64,000 nt of DNA from assembly GCA_963680875.1 (NCBI GenBank), contig OY804589.1, positions 16,078,028-16,142,027 on the forward strand, in the 5' to 3' direction. Below, in pieces: positions 30,501-43,924 of this stretch. Made by a program: the position numbers and the translations under genes. The DNA is from Bathymodiolus brooksi. Lineage: Eukaryota > Mollusca > Bivalvia > Mytilida > Modiolidae. Every line of letters starts with the position of its first letter. Within the stretch, counting starts at the first letter, position 1. The notes beneath the pieces were generated by a model. The model did no database searches. It saw only the letters and a list, made by a program, of their open reading frames with translations, and was not told the DNA's origin.

Positions 30501-33500
30501 TTGACGGTACATTCGTCTAAGAGGTGTGACTTGTCTTTCCTCTTGGTAGAGTTGTAGTAGTTGACGGTACATTCGTCTGAGAGGTGTTACTTTTCTTTCC
30601 TGTCGTTAGAGTTATAGTAGTTGACGGTACATTCGTCAGAGAGGTGTGACTTGTCTTTCCTGTCGTTAGAGTTGTAACAGTTGACGGTACATTCGTCTGA
30701 GAGGTATGACTTATCTTTCCTGTTGGTAGAGTTGTAACAGTTGACGGTACATTCGTCTGAGAGGTATGACTTGTCTTTCCTGTAGTTATAGTTGTAGTAG
30801 TTGACGGTACATTTGTCTTAGAGGTGTGACTTTTCTTTCCTGTCGTTAGAGTTGTAGTAGTTGACGGTTCATTCGTCAGAGAGGTGTGACTTGTCTTTCC
30901 TGTCGTTAGAGTTGTAACAGTTGACGGTACATTCGTCTGAGAGGTATGACTTGTCTTTCCTGTTGGTAGAGTTGTAGTAGTTGACGGTACATTTGTCTGA
31001 GAGGTGTGACTTGTCTTTCCTGTCGATATAGTTGTAGTAGTTGACGGTACATTCGTCAGAGAGGTGTGACTTGTCTTTCCTGTCGTTAGAGTTGTAACAG
31101 TTGACGGTACATTCGTCTGAGAGGTATGACTTTTCTTTCCTGTTATTAGAGTTGTAGTAGTTGACGGTACATTCGTCTGAGACGTGTGACCTGTCTTTCC
31201 TATTGTTAGAGTTGTAGTAGTTGACGATACATTCGTCTGAGAGGTATGACTTTTCTTTCCTGTCGTTAGAGTTGTAACAGTTGACGGTACATTCGTCTGA
31301 GAGGTGTGACTTGTCTTTCCTGTTGTTAGAGTTGTAGTAGTTGACGGAACATTCCTCTGAGAGGTGTGACTTGTCTTTCCTGTTGGTAGAGTTGTAGTAG
31401 TTGACGGTACATTCGTCAGAGAGGTGTGACTTGCCTTTCCTGTCGTTAGAGTTGTAACAGTTGACGGTACATTCGTCTGAGAGGTATGACTTTTCTTTCC
31501 TGTTATTAGAGTTGTAGTAGTTGACGGTACATTCGTCTGAGAGGTGTGACCTGTCTTTCCTATTGTTAGAGTTGTAGTAGTTGACGGTACATTCGTCTGA
31601 GAGGTATGACTTTTCTTTCCTGTCGTTAGAGTTGTAACAGTTGACGGTACATTCGTCTGAGAGGTGTGACTTGTCTTTCCTGTTGTTAGAGTTGTAGTAG
31701 TTGACGGAACATTCCTCTGAGAGGTTTGACTTGTCTTTCCTGTTGTTAGAGTTGTAGTAGTTGACGGTACATTCGTCTTATAGGTGTGACTTGTCTTTCC
31801 TGTCGTTAGAGTTGTAACAGTTGACGGTACATTGGCTGAGAGGTATGACTTTTCTTTCCTGTCGGTAGAGTTGTAACAGTTGACGGTACACTCGTCTGAG
31901 AGGTGAGATTTGTCCTCCCTGTTGTTAGAGTTGTAAGTTGACGGTACATTCGTCTGAGAGGTGTGACTTGTCTTTCTTGTCGTTAGAGTTGTAACAGTTG
32001 ACGGTACATTCGTCTGAGAGGTGTGACCTGTTTTTCTTGTCGTTAGAGTTGTAACAGTTGACGGTACATTCGTCTGAGAGGTGTGACTTTTCTTTCCTGT
32101 CGTTAGAGTTGTAACAGTTGACGGTACATTCGTCTGAGAGGTGTGACTTGTCTTTCCTGTTGTTAGAGTTGTAGTAGTTGACGGTACATTCGTCTGAGAG
32201 GTGTGACTTGTCTTTCCTGTTGGTAGAGTTGTAACAGTTGACGGTACATTCGTCTGAGAGGTGTGACTTGTCTTTCCTCTTGATAGAGTTGTAGTAGTTG
32301 ACGGTACATTCGTCTGAGAGGTGTTACCTTTCTTTCCTGTCGTTAGAGTTGTAGTAGTTGACGGTACATTCGTCAGAGAGGTGTGACTTGTCTTTCCTGT
32401 CGTTAGAGTTGTAACAGTTGACGGTACATTCGTCTGAGAGGTATGACTTGTCTTTCCTGTTGGTAGAGTTGTAACAGTTGACGGTACATTCGTCTGAGAG
32501 GTATGACTTGTCTTTCCTGTTGGTAGAGTTGTAACAGTTGACGGTACATTCGTCTAAGAGGTGTGACTTGTCTTTCCTCTTGGTAGAGTTGTAGTAGTTG
32601 ACGGTACATTCGTCTGAGAGGTGTTACTTTTCTTTCCTGTCGTTAGAGTTATAGTAGTTGACGGTACATTCGTCAGAGAGGTGTGACTTGTCTTTCCTGT
32701 CGTTAGAGTTGTAACAGTTGACGGTACATTCGTCTGAGAGGTATGACTTATTTTCCTGTTGGTAGAGTTGTAACAGTTGACGGTACATTCGTCTGAGAGG
32801 TGTGACTTGTCTTTCCTCTTGGTAGAGTTGTAGTAGTTGACGGTACATTCGTCTGAGAGGTGTTACTTTTCTTTCCTGTCGTTAGAGTTGTAGTAGTTGA
32901 CGGTACATTCGTCAGAGAGGTGTGACTTGTCTTTCCTGTCGTTACAGTTGTAACAGTTGACGGTACATTCGTCTGAGAGGTATGACTTGTCTTTCCTGTA
33001 GTTATAGTTGTAGTAGTTGACGGTACTTTTGTCTGAGAGGTGTGACTTGTCTTTCCTGTCGATAGAGTTGTAGTAGTTGACGGTACATTCGTCAGAGAGG
33101 TGTGACTTGTCTTTCCTGTCGTTAGAGTTGTAACAGTTGACGGTACATTCGTCTGAGAGGTATGACTTTTCATTCCTGTTATTAGATTTGTAGTAGTTGA
33201 CGGTACATTCGTCTGAGACGTGTGAACTGTCTTTCCTATTGTTAGAGTTGTAGTAGTTGACGATACATTCGTCTGAGAGGTATGACTTTTCTTTCCTGTC
33301 GTTAGAGTTGTAACAGTTGACGGTACATTCGTCTGAGAGGTGTGACTTGTCTTTCCTGTTGTTAGAGTTGTAGTAGTTGACGGAACATTCCTCTGAGAGG
33401 TTTGACTTGTCTTTCCTGTTGGTAGAGTTGTAGTAGTTGACGGTACATTCGTCAGAGAGGTGTGACTTGCCTTTCCTGTCGTTAGAGTTGTAACAGTTGA

Positions 33501-34269
33501 CGGTACATTCGTCTGAGAGGTATGACTTTTCTTTCCTGTTATTAGAGTTGTAGTAGTTGACGGTACATTCGTCTGAGAGGTGTGACCTGTCTTTCCTATT
33601 GTTAGAGTTGTAGTAGTTGACGCTACATTCGTCTGAGAGGTATGACTTTTCTTTCCTGTCGTTAGAGTTGTAACAGTTGACGGTACATTCGTCTGAGAGG
33701 TGTGACTTGTCTTTCCTGTTGTTAGAGTTGTAGTAGTTGACGGAACATTCCTCTGAGAGGTTTGACTTGTCTTTCCTGTTGTTAGAGTTGTAGTAGTTGA
33801 CGGTACATTCGTCTTATAGGTGTGACTTGTCTTTCCTGTCGTTAGAGTTGTAACAGTTGACGGTACATTGGCTGAGAGGTATGACTTTTCTTTCCTGTCG
33901 TTAGAGTTGTAACAGTTGACGGTACATTCGTCTGAGAGGTGTGACTTGTCTTTCCTGTTGTTAGAGTTGTAGTAGTTGACGGAACATTCCTCTGAGAGGT
34001 GTGACTTGTCTTTCCTGTTGGTAGAGTTGTAGTAGTTGACGGTACATTCGTCAGAGAGGTGTGACTTGCCTTTCCTGTCGTTAGAGTTGTAACAGTTGAC
34101 GGTACATTCGTCTGAGAGGTATGACTTTTCTTTCCTGTTATTAGAGTTGTAGTAGTTGACGGTACATTCGTCTGAGAGGTGTGACCTGTCTTTCCTATTT
34201 TTAGAGTTGTAGTAGTTGACGGTACATTCGTCTGAGAGGTATGACTTTTCTTTCCTGTCGTTAGAGTTG

Positions 34270-37200
34270 TAACAGTTGACGGTACATTCGTCTGAGAGGT
34301 GTGACTTGTCTTTCCTGTTGTTAGAGTTGTAACAGTTGACGGTACATTCGTCTGAGAGGTATGACTTTTCTTTCCTGTCGTTAGAGTTGTAACAGTTGAC
34401 GGTACATTCGTCTGAGAGGTGTGACTTGTCTTTCCTGTTGTTAGAGTTGTAGTAGTTGACGGAACATTCCTCTGAGAGGTTTGACTTGTCTTTCCTGTTG
34501 TTAGAGTTGTAGTAGTTGACGGTACATTCGTCTTATAGGTGTGACTTGTCTTTCCTGTCGTTAGAGTTGTAACAGTTGACGGTACATTGGCTGAGAGGTA
34601 TGACTTTTCTTTCCTGTCGGTAGAGTTGTAACAGTTGACGGTACATTCGTCTGAGAGGTGAGATTTGTCCTCCCTGTTGTTAGAGTTGTAAGTTGACGGT
34701 ACATTCGTCTGAGAGGTGTGACTTGTCTTTCTTGTCGTTAGAGTTGTAACAGATGACTCTACATTCGTCTGAGAGGTGTTACTTTTCTTTCCTGTCGTTA
34801 GAGTTGTAACAGTTGACGGTACATTCGTCTGAGGGGTGTGACCTGTTTTTCTTGTCGTTAGAGTTGTAACAGTTGACGGTACATTCGTCTGAGAGGTGTG
34901 ACTTTTCTTTCCTGTCGTTAGAGTTGTAACAGTTGACGGTACATTCGTCTGAGAGGTGTGACTTGTCTTTCCTGTTGTTAGAGTTGTAGTAGTTGACGGT
35001 ACATTCGTCTGAGAGGTGTGACTTGTCTTTCCTGTTGGTAGAGTTGTAACAGTTGACGGTACATTCGTCTGAGAGGTGTGACTTGTCTTTCCTCTTGATA
35101 GAGTTGTAGTAGTTGACGGTACATTCGTCTGAGAGGTGTTACTTTTCTTTCCTGTCGTTAGAGTTGTAGTAGTTGACGGTACATTCGTCAGAGAGGTGTG
35201 ACTTGTCTTTCCTGTCGTTAGAGTTGTAACAGTTGACGGTACATTCGTCTGAGAGGTATGACTTATCTTTCCTGTTGGTAGAGTTGTAACAGTTGACGGT
35301 ACATTCGTCTGAGAGGTATGACTTGTCTTTCCTGTTGGTAGAGTTGTAACAGTTGACGGTACATTCGTCTAAGAGGTGTGACTTGTCTTTCCTCTTGGTA
35401 GAGTTGTAGTAGTTGACGGTACATTCGTCTGAGAGGTGTTACTTTTCTTTCCTGTCGTTAGAGTTATAGTAGTTGACGGTACATTCGTCAGAGAGGTGTG
35501 ACTTGTCTTTCCTGTCGTTAGAGTTGTAACAGTTGACGGTACATTCGTCTGAGAGGTATGACTTATCTTTCCTGTTCGTAGAGTTGTAACAGTTGACTGT
35601 ACATTTGTCTGAGAGGTGTGACTTGTCTTTCCTCTTGGTAGAGTTGTAGTAGTTGACGGTACATTCGTCTGAGAGGTGTTACTTTTCTTTCCTGTCGTTA
35701 GAGTTGTAGTAGTTGACGGTACATTCGTCTGAGAGGTGTGACTTGCCTTTCCTGTCGTTACAGTTGTAACAGTTGACGGTACATTGGTCTGAGAGGTATG
35801 ACTTGTCTTTCCTGTAGTTATAGTTGTAGTAGTTGACGGTACATTTGTCTGAGAGGTGTGACTTTTCTCTCCTGTCGTTAGAGTTGTAGTAGTTGACGGT
35901 TCATTCGTCAGAGAGGTGTGACTTGTCTTTCCTGTCGTTAGAGTTGTAACAGTTGACGGTACATTCGTCTGAGAGGTATGACTTGTCTTTCCTGTTGGTA
36001 GAGTTGTAGTAGTTGACGGTACATTTGTCTGAGAGGTGTGACTTGTCTTTCCTGTCGATAGAGTTGTAGTAGTTGACGGTACATTCGTCAGAGAGGTGTG
36101 ACTTGTCTTTCCTGTCGTTAGAGTTGTAACAGTTGACGGTACATTCGTCTGAGAGGTGTGACTTGTCTTTCCTGTTGTTAGAGTTGTAACAGTTGACGGT
36201 ACATTCGTCTGAGAGGTATGACTTTTCTTTCCTGTCGTTAGAGTTGTAACAGTTGACGGTACATTCGTCTGAGAGGTGTGACTTGTCTTTCCTGTTGTTA
36301 GAGTTGTAGTAGTTGACGGAACATTCCTCTGAGAGGTTTGACTTGTCTTTCCTGTTGTTAGAGTTGTAGTAGTTGACGGTACATTCGTCTTATAGGTGTG
36401 ACTTGTCTTTCCTGTCGTTAGAGTTGTAACAGTTGACGGTACATTGGCTGAGAGGTATGACTTTTCTTTCCTGTCGGTAGAGTTGTAACAGTTGACGGTA
36501 CATTCGTCTGAGAGGTGAGATTTGTCCTCCCTGTTGTTAGAGTTGTAAGTTGACGGTACATTCGTCTGAGAGGTGTGACTTGTCTTTCTTGTCGTTAGAG
36601 TTGTAACAGATGACTCTACATTCGTCTGAGAGGTGTTACTTTTCTTTCCTGTCGTTAGAGTTGTAACAGTTGACGGTACATTCGTCTGAGGGGTGTGACC
36701 TGTTTTTCTTGTCGTTAGAGTTGTAACAGTTGACGGTACATTCGTCTGAGAGGTGTGACTTTTCTTTCCTGTCGTTAGAGTTGTAACAGTTGACGGTACA
36801 TTCGTCTGAGAGGTGTGACTTGTCTTTCCTGTTGTTAGAGTTGTAGTAGTTGACGGTACATTCGTCTGAGAGGTGTGACTTGTCTTTCCTGTTGGTAGAG
36901 TTGTAACAGTTGACGGTACATTCGTCTGAGAGGTGTGACTTGTCTTTCCTCTTGATAGAGTTGTAGTAGTTGACGGTACATTCGTCTGAGAGGTGTTACT
37001 TTTCTTTCCTGTCGTTAGAGTTGTAGTAGTTGACGGTACATTCGTCAGAGAGGTGTGACTTGTCTTTCCTGTCGTTAGAGTTGTAACAGTTGACGGTACA
37101 TTCGTCTGAGAGGTATGACTTATCTTTCCTGTTGGTAGAGTTGTAACAGTTGACGGTACATTCGTCTGAGAGGTATGACTTGTCTTTCCTGTTGGTAGAG

Positions 37201-37990
37201 TTGTAACAGTTGACGGTACATTCGTCTAAGAGGTGTGACTTGTCTTTCCTCTTGGTAGAGTTGTAGTAGTTGACGGTACATTCGTCTGAGAGGTGTTACT
37301 TTTCTTTCCTGTCGTTAGAGTTATAGTAGTTGACGGTACATTCGTCAGAGAGGTGTGACTTGTCTTTCCTGTCGTTAGAGTTGTAACAGTTGACGGTACA
37401 TTCGTCTGAGAGGTATGACTTATCTTTCCTGTTCGTAGAGTTGTAACAGTTGACTGTACATTTGTCTGAGAGGTGTGACTTGTCTTTCCTCTTGGTAGAG
37501 TTGTAGTAGTTGACGGTACATTCGTCTGAGAGGTGTTACTTTTCTTTCCTGTCGTTAGAGTTGTAGTAGTTGACGGTACATTCGTCTGAGAGGTGTGACT
37601 TGCCTTTCCTGTCGTTACAGTTGTAACAGTTGACGGTACATTGGTCTGAGAGGTATGACTTGTCTTTCCTGTAGTTATAGTTGTAGTAGTTGACGGTACA
37701 TTTGTCTGAGAGGTGTGACTTTTCTCTCCTGTCGTTAGAGTTGTAGTAGTTGACGGTTCATTCGTCAGAGAGGTGTGACTTGTCTTTCCTGTCGTTAGAG
37801 TTGTAACAGTTGACGGTACATTCGTCTGAGAGGTATGACTTGTCTTTCCTGTTGGTAGAGTTGTAGTAGTTGACGGTACATTTGTCTGAGAGGTGTGACT
37901 TGTCTTTCCTGTCGATAGAGTTGTAGTAGTTGACGGTACATTCGTCAGAGAGGTGTGACTTGTCTTTCCTGTCGTTAGAGTTGTAACAGT
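34270..37990. repeat. Tandem higher-order repeat, period 1857 bp
   Basis: 34270-36126 and 36127-37990 share rare variants at a constant offset of 1857 bp: GAGGGGTGTGACC (34832 and 36689), GTTGACTGTACATTTG (about 35593 and 37450), TTTTCTCTCCTG (35868 and 37725) and the TAG unit (35369 and 37226). The period is 31 units minus 3 bases, the 3 bases being the -1 plus -2 deletions that each copy contains. Confidence 0.75.
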
Positions 37991-39982
37991 TGACGGTACA
38001 TTCGTCTGAGAGGTATGACTTTTCTTTCCTGTTATTAGAGTTGTAGTAGTTGACGGTACATTCGTCTGAGACGTGTGACCTGTCTTTCCTATTGTTAGAG
38101 TTGTAGTAGTTGACGATACATTCGTCTGAGAGGTATGACTTTTCTTTCCTGTCGTTAGAGTTGTAACAGTTGACGGTACATTCGTCTGAGAGGTGTGACT
38201 TGTCTTTCCTGTTGTTAGAGTTGTAGTAGTTGACGGAACATTCCTCTGAGAGGTGTGACTTGTCTTTCCTGTTGGTAGAGTTGTAGTAGTTGACGGTACA
38301 TTCGTCAGAGAGGTGTGACTTGCCTTTCCTGTCGTTAGAGTTGTAACAGTTGACGGTACATTCGTCTGAGAGGTATGACTTTTCTTTCCTGTTATTAGAG
38401 TTGTAGTAGTTGACGGTACATTCGTCTGAGAGGTGTGACCTGTCTTTCCTATTGTTAGAGTTGTAGTAGTTGACGGTACATTCGTCTGAGAGGTATGACT
38501 TTTCTTTCCTGTCGTTAGAGTTGTAACAGTTGACGGTACATTCGTCTGAGAGGTGTGACTTGTCTTTCCTGTTGTTAGAGTTGTAGTAGTTGACGGAACA
38601 TTCCTCTGAGAGGTTTGACTTGTCTTTCCTGTTGTTAGAGTTGTAACAGTTGACGGTACATTCGTCTTATAGGTGTGACTTGTCTTTCCTGTCGTTAGAG
38701 GTGTAACAGTTGACGGTACATTGGCTGAGAGGTATGACTTTTCTTTTCTGTCGGTAGAGTTGTAACAGTTGACGGTACATTCGTCTGAGAGGTGAGATTT
38801 GTCCTCCCTGTTGTTAGAGTTGTAAGTTGACGGTACATTCGTCTGAGAGGTGTGACTTGTCTTTCTTGTCGTTAGAGTTGTAACAGATGACTCTACATTC
38901 GTCAGAGAGGTGTGACTTGTCTTTCCTGTCGTTAGAGTTGTAACAGTTGACGGTACATTCGTCTGAGAGGTATGACTTATCTTTCCTGTTGGTAGAGTTG
39001 TAACAGTTGACGGTACATTCGTCTGAGAGGTATGACTTGTCTTTCCTGTTGGTAGAGTTGTAACAGTTGACGGTACATTCGTCTAAGAGGTGTGACTTGT
39101 CTTTCCTCTTGGTAGAGTTGTAGTAGTTGACGGTACATTCGTCTGAGAGGTGTTACTTTTCTTTCCTGTCGTTAGAGTTATAGTAGTTGACGGTACATTC
39201 GTCTGAGAGGTGTGACTTGTCTTTAATGTCGTTACAGTTGTAACAGTTGACGGTACATTCGTCTGAGAGGTATGACTTGTCTTTCCTGTAGTTATAGTTG
39301 TAGTAGTTGACGGTACATTTGTCTGAGAGGTGTGACTTTTCTTTCCTGTCGTTAGAGTTGTAGTAGTTGACGGTTCATTCGTCAGAGAGGTGTGACTTGT
39401 CTTTCCTGTCGTTAGAGTTGTAACAGTTGACGGTACATTCGTCTGAGAGGTATGACTTGTCTTTCCTGTTGGTAGAGTTGTAGTAGTTGACGGTACATTT
39501 GTCTTAGAGGTGTGACTTGTCTTTCCTGTCGATAGAGTTGTAGTAGTTGACGGTACATTCGTCAGAGAGGTGTGACTTGTCTTTCCTGTCGTTAGAGTTG
39601 TAACAGTTGACGGTACATTCGTCTGAGAGGTATGACTTTTCTTTCCTGTTATTAGAGTTGTAGTAGTTGACGGTACATTCGTCTGAGACGTGTGACCTGT
39701 CTTTCCTATTGTTAGAGTTGTAGTAGTTGACGATACATTCGTCTGAGAGGTATGACTTTTCTTTCCTGTCGTTAGAGTTGTAACAGTTGACGGTACATTC
39801 GTCTGAGAGGTGTGACTTGTCTTTCCTGTTGTTAGAGTTGTAGTAGTTGACGGTACATTCGTCTGAGAGGTATGACTTATCTTTCCTGTTGGTAGAGTTG
39901 TAACAGTTGACGGTACATTCGTCTGAGAGGTATGACTTGTCTTTCCTGTTGGTAGAGTTGTAACAGTTGACGGTACATTCGT

Positions 39983-41356
39983 CTAAGAGGTGTGACTTGT
40001 CTTTCCTCTTGGTAGAGTTGTAGTAGTTGACGGTACATTCGTCTGAGAGGTGTTACTTTTCTTTCCTGTCGTTAGAGTTATAGTAGTTGACGGTACATTC
40101 GTCAGAGAGGTGTGACTTGTCTTTCCTGTCGTTAGAGTTGTAACAGTTGACGGTACATTCGTCTGAGAGGTATGACTTATCTTTCCTGTTCGTAGAGTTG
40201 TAACAGTTGACGGTACATTCGTCTGAGAGGTGTGACTTGTCTTTCCTCTTGGTAGAGTTGTAGTAGTTGACGGTACATTCGTCTGAGAGGTGTTACTTTT
40301 CTTTCCTGTCGTTAGAGTTGTAGTAGTTGACGGTACATTCGTCTGAGAGGTGTGACTTGTCTTTAATGTCGTTACAGTTGTAACAGTTGACGGTACATTC
40401 GTCTGAGAGGTATGACTTGTCTTTCCTGTAGTTATAGTTGTAGTAGTTGACGGTACATTTGTCTGAGAGGTGTGACTTGTCTTTCCTGTCGATAGAGTTG
40501 TAGTAGTTGACGGTACATTCGTCAGAGAGGTGTGACTTGTCTTTCCTGTCGTTAGAGTTGTAACAGTTGACGGTACATTCGTCTGAGAGGTATGACTTTT
40601 CTTTCCTGTTATTAGAGTTGTAGTAGTTGACGGTACATTCGTCTGAGACGTGTGACCTGTCTTTCCTATTGTTAGAGTTGTAGTAGTTGACGATACATTC
40701 GTCTGAGAGGTATGACTTTTCTTTCCTGTCGTTAGAGTTGTAACAGTTGACGGTACATTCGTCTGAGAGGTGTGACTTGTCTTTCCTGTTGTTAGAGTTG
40801 TAGTAGTTGACGGAACATTCCTCTGAGAGGTGTGACTTGTCTTTCCTGTTGGTAGAGTTGTAGTAGTTGACGGTACATTCGTCAGAGAGGTGTGACTTGC
40901 CTTTCCTGTCGTTAGAGTTGTAACAGTTGACGGTACATTCGTCTGAGAGGTACGACTTTTCTTTCCTGTTATTAGAGTTGTAGTAGTTGACGGTACATTC
41001 GTCTGAGAGGTGTGACCTGTCTTTCCTATTGTTAGAGTTGTAGTAGTTGACGGTACATTCGTCTGAGAGGTATGACTTTTCTTTCCTGTCGTTAGAGTTG
41101 TAACAGTTGACGGTACATTCGTCTGAGAGGTGTGACTTGTCTTTCCTGTTGTTAGAGTTGTAGTAGTTGACGGAACATTCCTCTGAGAGGTTTGACTTGT
41201 CTTTCCTGTTGTTAGAGTTGTAGTAGTTGACGGTACATTCGTCTTATAGGTGTGACTTGTCTTTCCTGTCGTTAGAGGTGTAACAGTTGACGGTACATTG
41301 GCTGAGAGGTATGACTTTCTTTTCTGTCGGTAGAGTTGTAACAGTTGACGGTACAT
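39983..41356 (-). CDS. Type-B mucin-like segment, about 22 units
   Basis: The mucin frame runs without a break to the TAG at 39983. Reading begins in another register at 41356 and enters the mucin frame through the single-base deletions near 41313 and 41299. The unit order resembles that of 42254-43500, which identifies it as a block copy. Confidence 0.3.
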   Translation of the reverse strand: MYRQLLQLYRQKRKSYLSANVPSTVTPLTTGKTSHTYKTNVPSTTTTLTTGKTSQTSQRNVPSTTTTLTTGKTSHTSQTNVPSTVTTLTTGKKSHTSQTNVPSTTTTLTIGKTGHTSQTNVPSTTTTLITGKKSRTSQTNVPSTVTTLTTGKASHTSLTNVPSTTTTLPTGKTSHTSQRNVPSTTTTLTTGKTSHTSQTNVPSTVTTLTTGKKSHTSQTNVSSTTTTLTIGKTGHTSQTNVPSTTTTLITGKKSHTSQTNVPSTVTTLTTGKTSHTSLTNVPSTTTTLSTGKTSHTSQTNVPSTTTTITTGKTSHTSQTNVPSTVTTVTTLKTSHTSQTNVPSTTTTLTTGKKSNTSQTNVPSTTTTLPRGKTSHTSQTNVPSTVTTLRTGKISHTSQTNVPSTVTTLTTGKTSHTSLTNVPSTTITLTTGKKSNTSQTNVPSTTTTLPRGKTSHTS

Positions 41357-42253
41357 TCGTCTGAGAGGTGAGATTTGTCCTCCCTGTTGTTAGAGTTGTA
41401 AGTTGACGGTACATTCGTCTGAGAGGTGTGACTTGTCTTTCTTGTCGTTAGAGTTGTAACAGATGACTCTACATTCGTCTGAGAGGTGTTACTTTTCTTT
41501 CCAGTCGTTAGAGTTGTAGTAGTTGACGGTGCTTTGGTCAGAGAGGTGTGACTTGTCTTTCCTGTCGTTAGAGTTGTAACAGTTGACGGTACATTCGTCA
41601 GAGATGTGTTACTTTTCTTTCCTGTCGTTAGAGTTGTAACAGTTGGCGGTAAATTCGTCTGAGAGGTGAGATTTGTCCTCCCTGTTGTTAGAGTTGTAAG
41701 TTGACGGTACATTCGTCTGAGAGGTGTGACTTGTCTTTCCTGTTGTTAGAGTTGTAGTAGTTGACGGAACATTCCTCTGAGAGGTTTGACTTGTCTTTCC
41801 TGTTGTTAGAGTTGTAGTAGTTGACGGTACATTCGTCTTATAGGTGTGACTTGTCTTTCCTGTCGTTAGAGGTGTAACAGTTGACGGTACATTGGCTGAG
41901 AGGTATGACTTTTCCTTTCTGTCGGTAGAGTTGTAACAGTTGACGGTACATTCGTCTGAGAGGTGAGATTTGTCCTCCCTGTTGTTAGAGTTGTAAGTTG
42001 ACGGTACATTCGTCTGAGAGGTGTGACTTGTCTTTCTTGTCGTTAGAGTTGTAACAGATGACTCTACATTCGTCAGAGAGGTGTGACTTGTCTTTCCTGT
42101 CGTTAGAGTTGTAACAGTTGACGGTACATTCGTCTGAGAGGTATGACTTATCTTTCCTGTTGGTAGAGTTGTAACAGTTGACGGTACATTCGTCTGAGAG
42201 GTATGACTTGTCTTTCCTGTTGGTAGAGTTGTAGCAGTTGACGGTACATTCGT

Positions 42254-43924
42254 CTAAGAGGTGTGACTTGTCTTTCCTCTTGGTAGAGTTGTAGTAGTTG
42301 ACGGTACATTCGTCTGAGAGGTGTTACTTTTCTTTCCTGTCGTTAGAGTTATAGTAGTTGACGGTACATTCGTCAGAGAGGTGTGACTTGTCTTTCCTGT
42401 CGTTAGAGTTGTAACAGTTGACGGTACATTCGTCTGAGAGGTATGACTTATCTTTCCTGTTCGTAGAGTTGTAACAGTTGACGGTACATTCGTCTGAGAG
42501 GTGTGACTTGTCTTTCCTCTTGGTAGAGTTGTAGTAGTTGACGGTACATTCGTCTGAGAGGTGTTACTTTTCTTTCCTGTCGTTAGAGTTGTAGTAGTTG
42601 ACGGTACATTCGTCTGAGAGGTGTGACTTGTCTTTAATGTCGTTACAGTTGTAACAGTTGACGGTACATTCGTCTGAGAGGTATGACTTGTCTTTCCTGT
42701 AGTTATAGTTGTAGTAGTTGACGGTACATTTGTCTGAGAGGTGTGACTTTTCTTTCCTGTCGTTAGAGTTGTAGTAGTTGACGGTTCATTCGTCAGAGAG
42801 GTGTGACTTGTCTTTCCTGTCGTTAGAGTTGTAACAGTTGACGGTACATTCGTCTGAGAGGTATGACTTGTCTTTCCTGTTGGTAGAGTTGTAGTAGTTG
42901 ACGGTACATTTGTCTGAGAGGTGTGACTTGTCTTTCCTGTCGATAGAGTTGTAGTAGTTGACGGTACATTCGTCAGAGAGGTGTGACTTGTCTTTCCTGT
43001 TGTTAGAGTTGTAGTAGTTGACGGAACATTCCTCTGAGAGGTGTGACTTGTCTTTCCTGTTGGTAGAGTTGTAGTAGTTGACGGTACATTCGTCAGAGAG
43101 GTGTGACTTGCCTTTCCTGTCGTTAGAGTTGTAACAGTTGACGGTACATTCGTCTGAGAGGTATGACTTTTCTTTCCTGTTATTAGAGTTGTAGTAGTTG
43201 ACGGTACATTCGTCTGAGAGGTGTGACCTGTCTTTCCTATTGTTAGAGTTGTAGTAGTTGACGGTACATTCGTCTGAGAGGTATGACTTTTCTTTCCTGT
43301 CGTTAGAGTTGTAACAGTTGACGGTACATTCGTCTGAGAGGTGTGACTTGTCTTTCCTGTTGTTAGAGTTGTAGTAGTTGACGGAACATTCCTCTGAGAG
43401 GTTTGACTTGTCTTTCCTGTTGTTAGAGTTGTAGTAGTTGACGGTACATTCGTCTTATAGGTGTGACTTGTCTTTCCTGTTGTTAGAGGTGTAACAGTTG
43501 ACGGTACATTGGCTGAGAGGTATGACTTTTCTTTTCTGTCGGTAGAGTTGTAACAGTTGACGGTACATTCGTCTGAGAGGTGAGATTTGTCCTCCCTGTT
43601 GTTAGAGTTGTAAGTTGACGGTACATTCGTCTGAGAGGTGTGACTTGTCTTTCTTGTCGTTAGAGTTGTAACAGATGACTCTACATTCGTCTGAGAGGTG
43701 TTACTTTTCTTTCCTGTCGTTAGAGTTGTAGTAGTTGACGGTGCTTTCGTCAGAGAGGTGTGACTTGTCTTTCCTGTCGTTAGAGTTGTAACAGTTGACG
43801 GTACATTCGTCAGAGATGTGTTACTTTTCTTTCCTGTCGTTAGAGTTGTAACAGTTGGCGGTAAATTCGTCTGAGAGGTGAGATTTGTCCTCCCTGTTGT
43901 TAGAGTTGTAAGTTGACGGTACAT
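42254..43924 (-). CDS. Longest open stretch in array B (556 codons), crossing one frameshift cassette
   Basis: Begins at an out-of-frame ATG (43924), moves into the mucin frame at the -2 site near 43909, and runs through mucin units. It passes through the Cys-containing register between 43611 and 43509, returns to mucin units and stops at the TAG at 42254. It is the clearest case in which both deletions of a cassette are traversed without a stop. No Kozak-like or signal-peptide context supports the ATG as a real start. Confidence 0.35.
   Translation of the reverse strand: MYRQLTTLTTGRTNLTSQTNLPPTVTTLTTGKKSNTSLTNVPSTVTTLTTGKTSHTSLTKAPSTTTTLTTGKKSNTSQTNVESSVTTLTTRKTSHTSQTNVPSTYNSNNREDKSHLSDECTVNCYNSTDRKEKSYLSANVPSTVTPLTTGKTSHTYKTNVPSTTTTLTTGKTSQTSQRNVPSTTTTLTTGKTSHTSQTNVPSTVTTLTTGKKSHTSQTNVPSTTTTLTIGKTGHTSQTNVPSTTTTLITGKKSHTSQTNVPSTVTTLTTGKASHTSLTNVPSTTTTLPTGKTSHTSQRNVPSTTTTLTTGKTSHTSLTNVPSTTTTLSTGKTSHTSQTNVPSTTTTLPTGKTSHTSQTNVPSTVTTLTTGKTSHTSLTNEPSTTTTLTTGKKSHTSQTNVPSTTTTITTGKTSHTSQTNVPSTVTTVTTLKTSHTSQTNVPSTTTTLTTGKKSNTSQTNVPSTTTTLPRGKTSHTSQTNVPSTVTTLRTGKISHTSQTNVPSTVTTLTTGKTSHTSLTNVPSTTITLTTGKKSNTSQTNVPSTTTTLPRGKTSHTS

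Noticed and set aside
18557..32848. Short frames of the type MYRQLLQLYRQERQVTPLRR (18557-18763, 20897-21103, 32403-32609, 32624-32848)
   Set aside because: They are the third register of the mucin-like units, open only where successive units carry GGTAGAG. They have no independent start signal or composition suggesting a protein.
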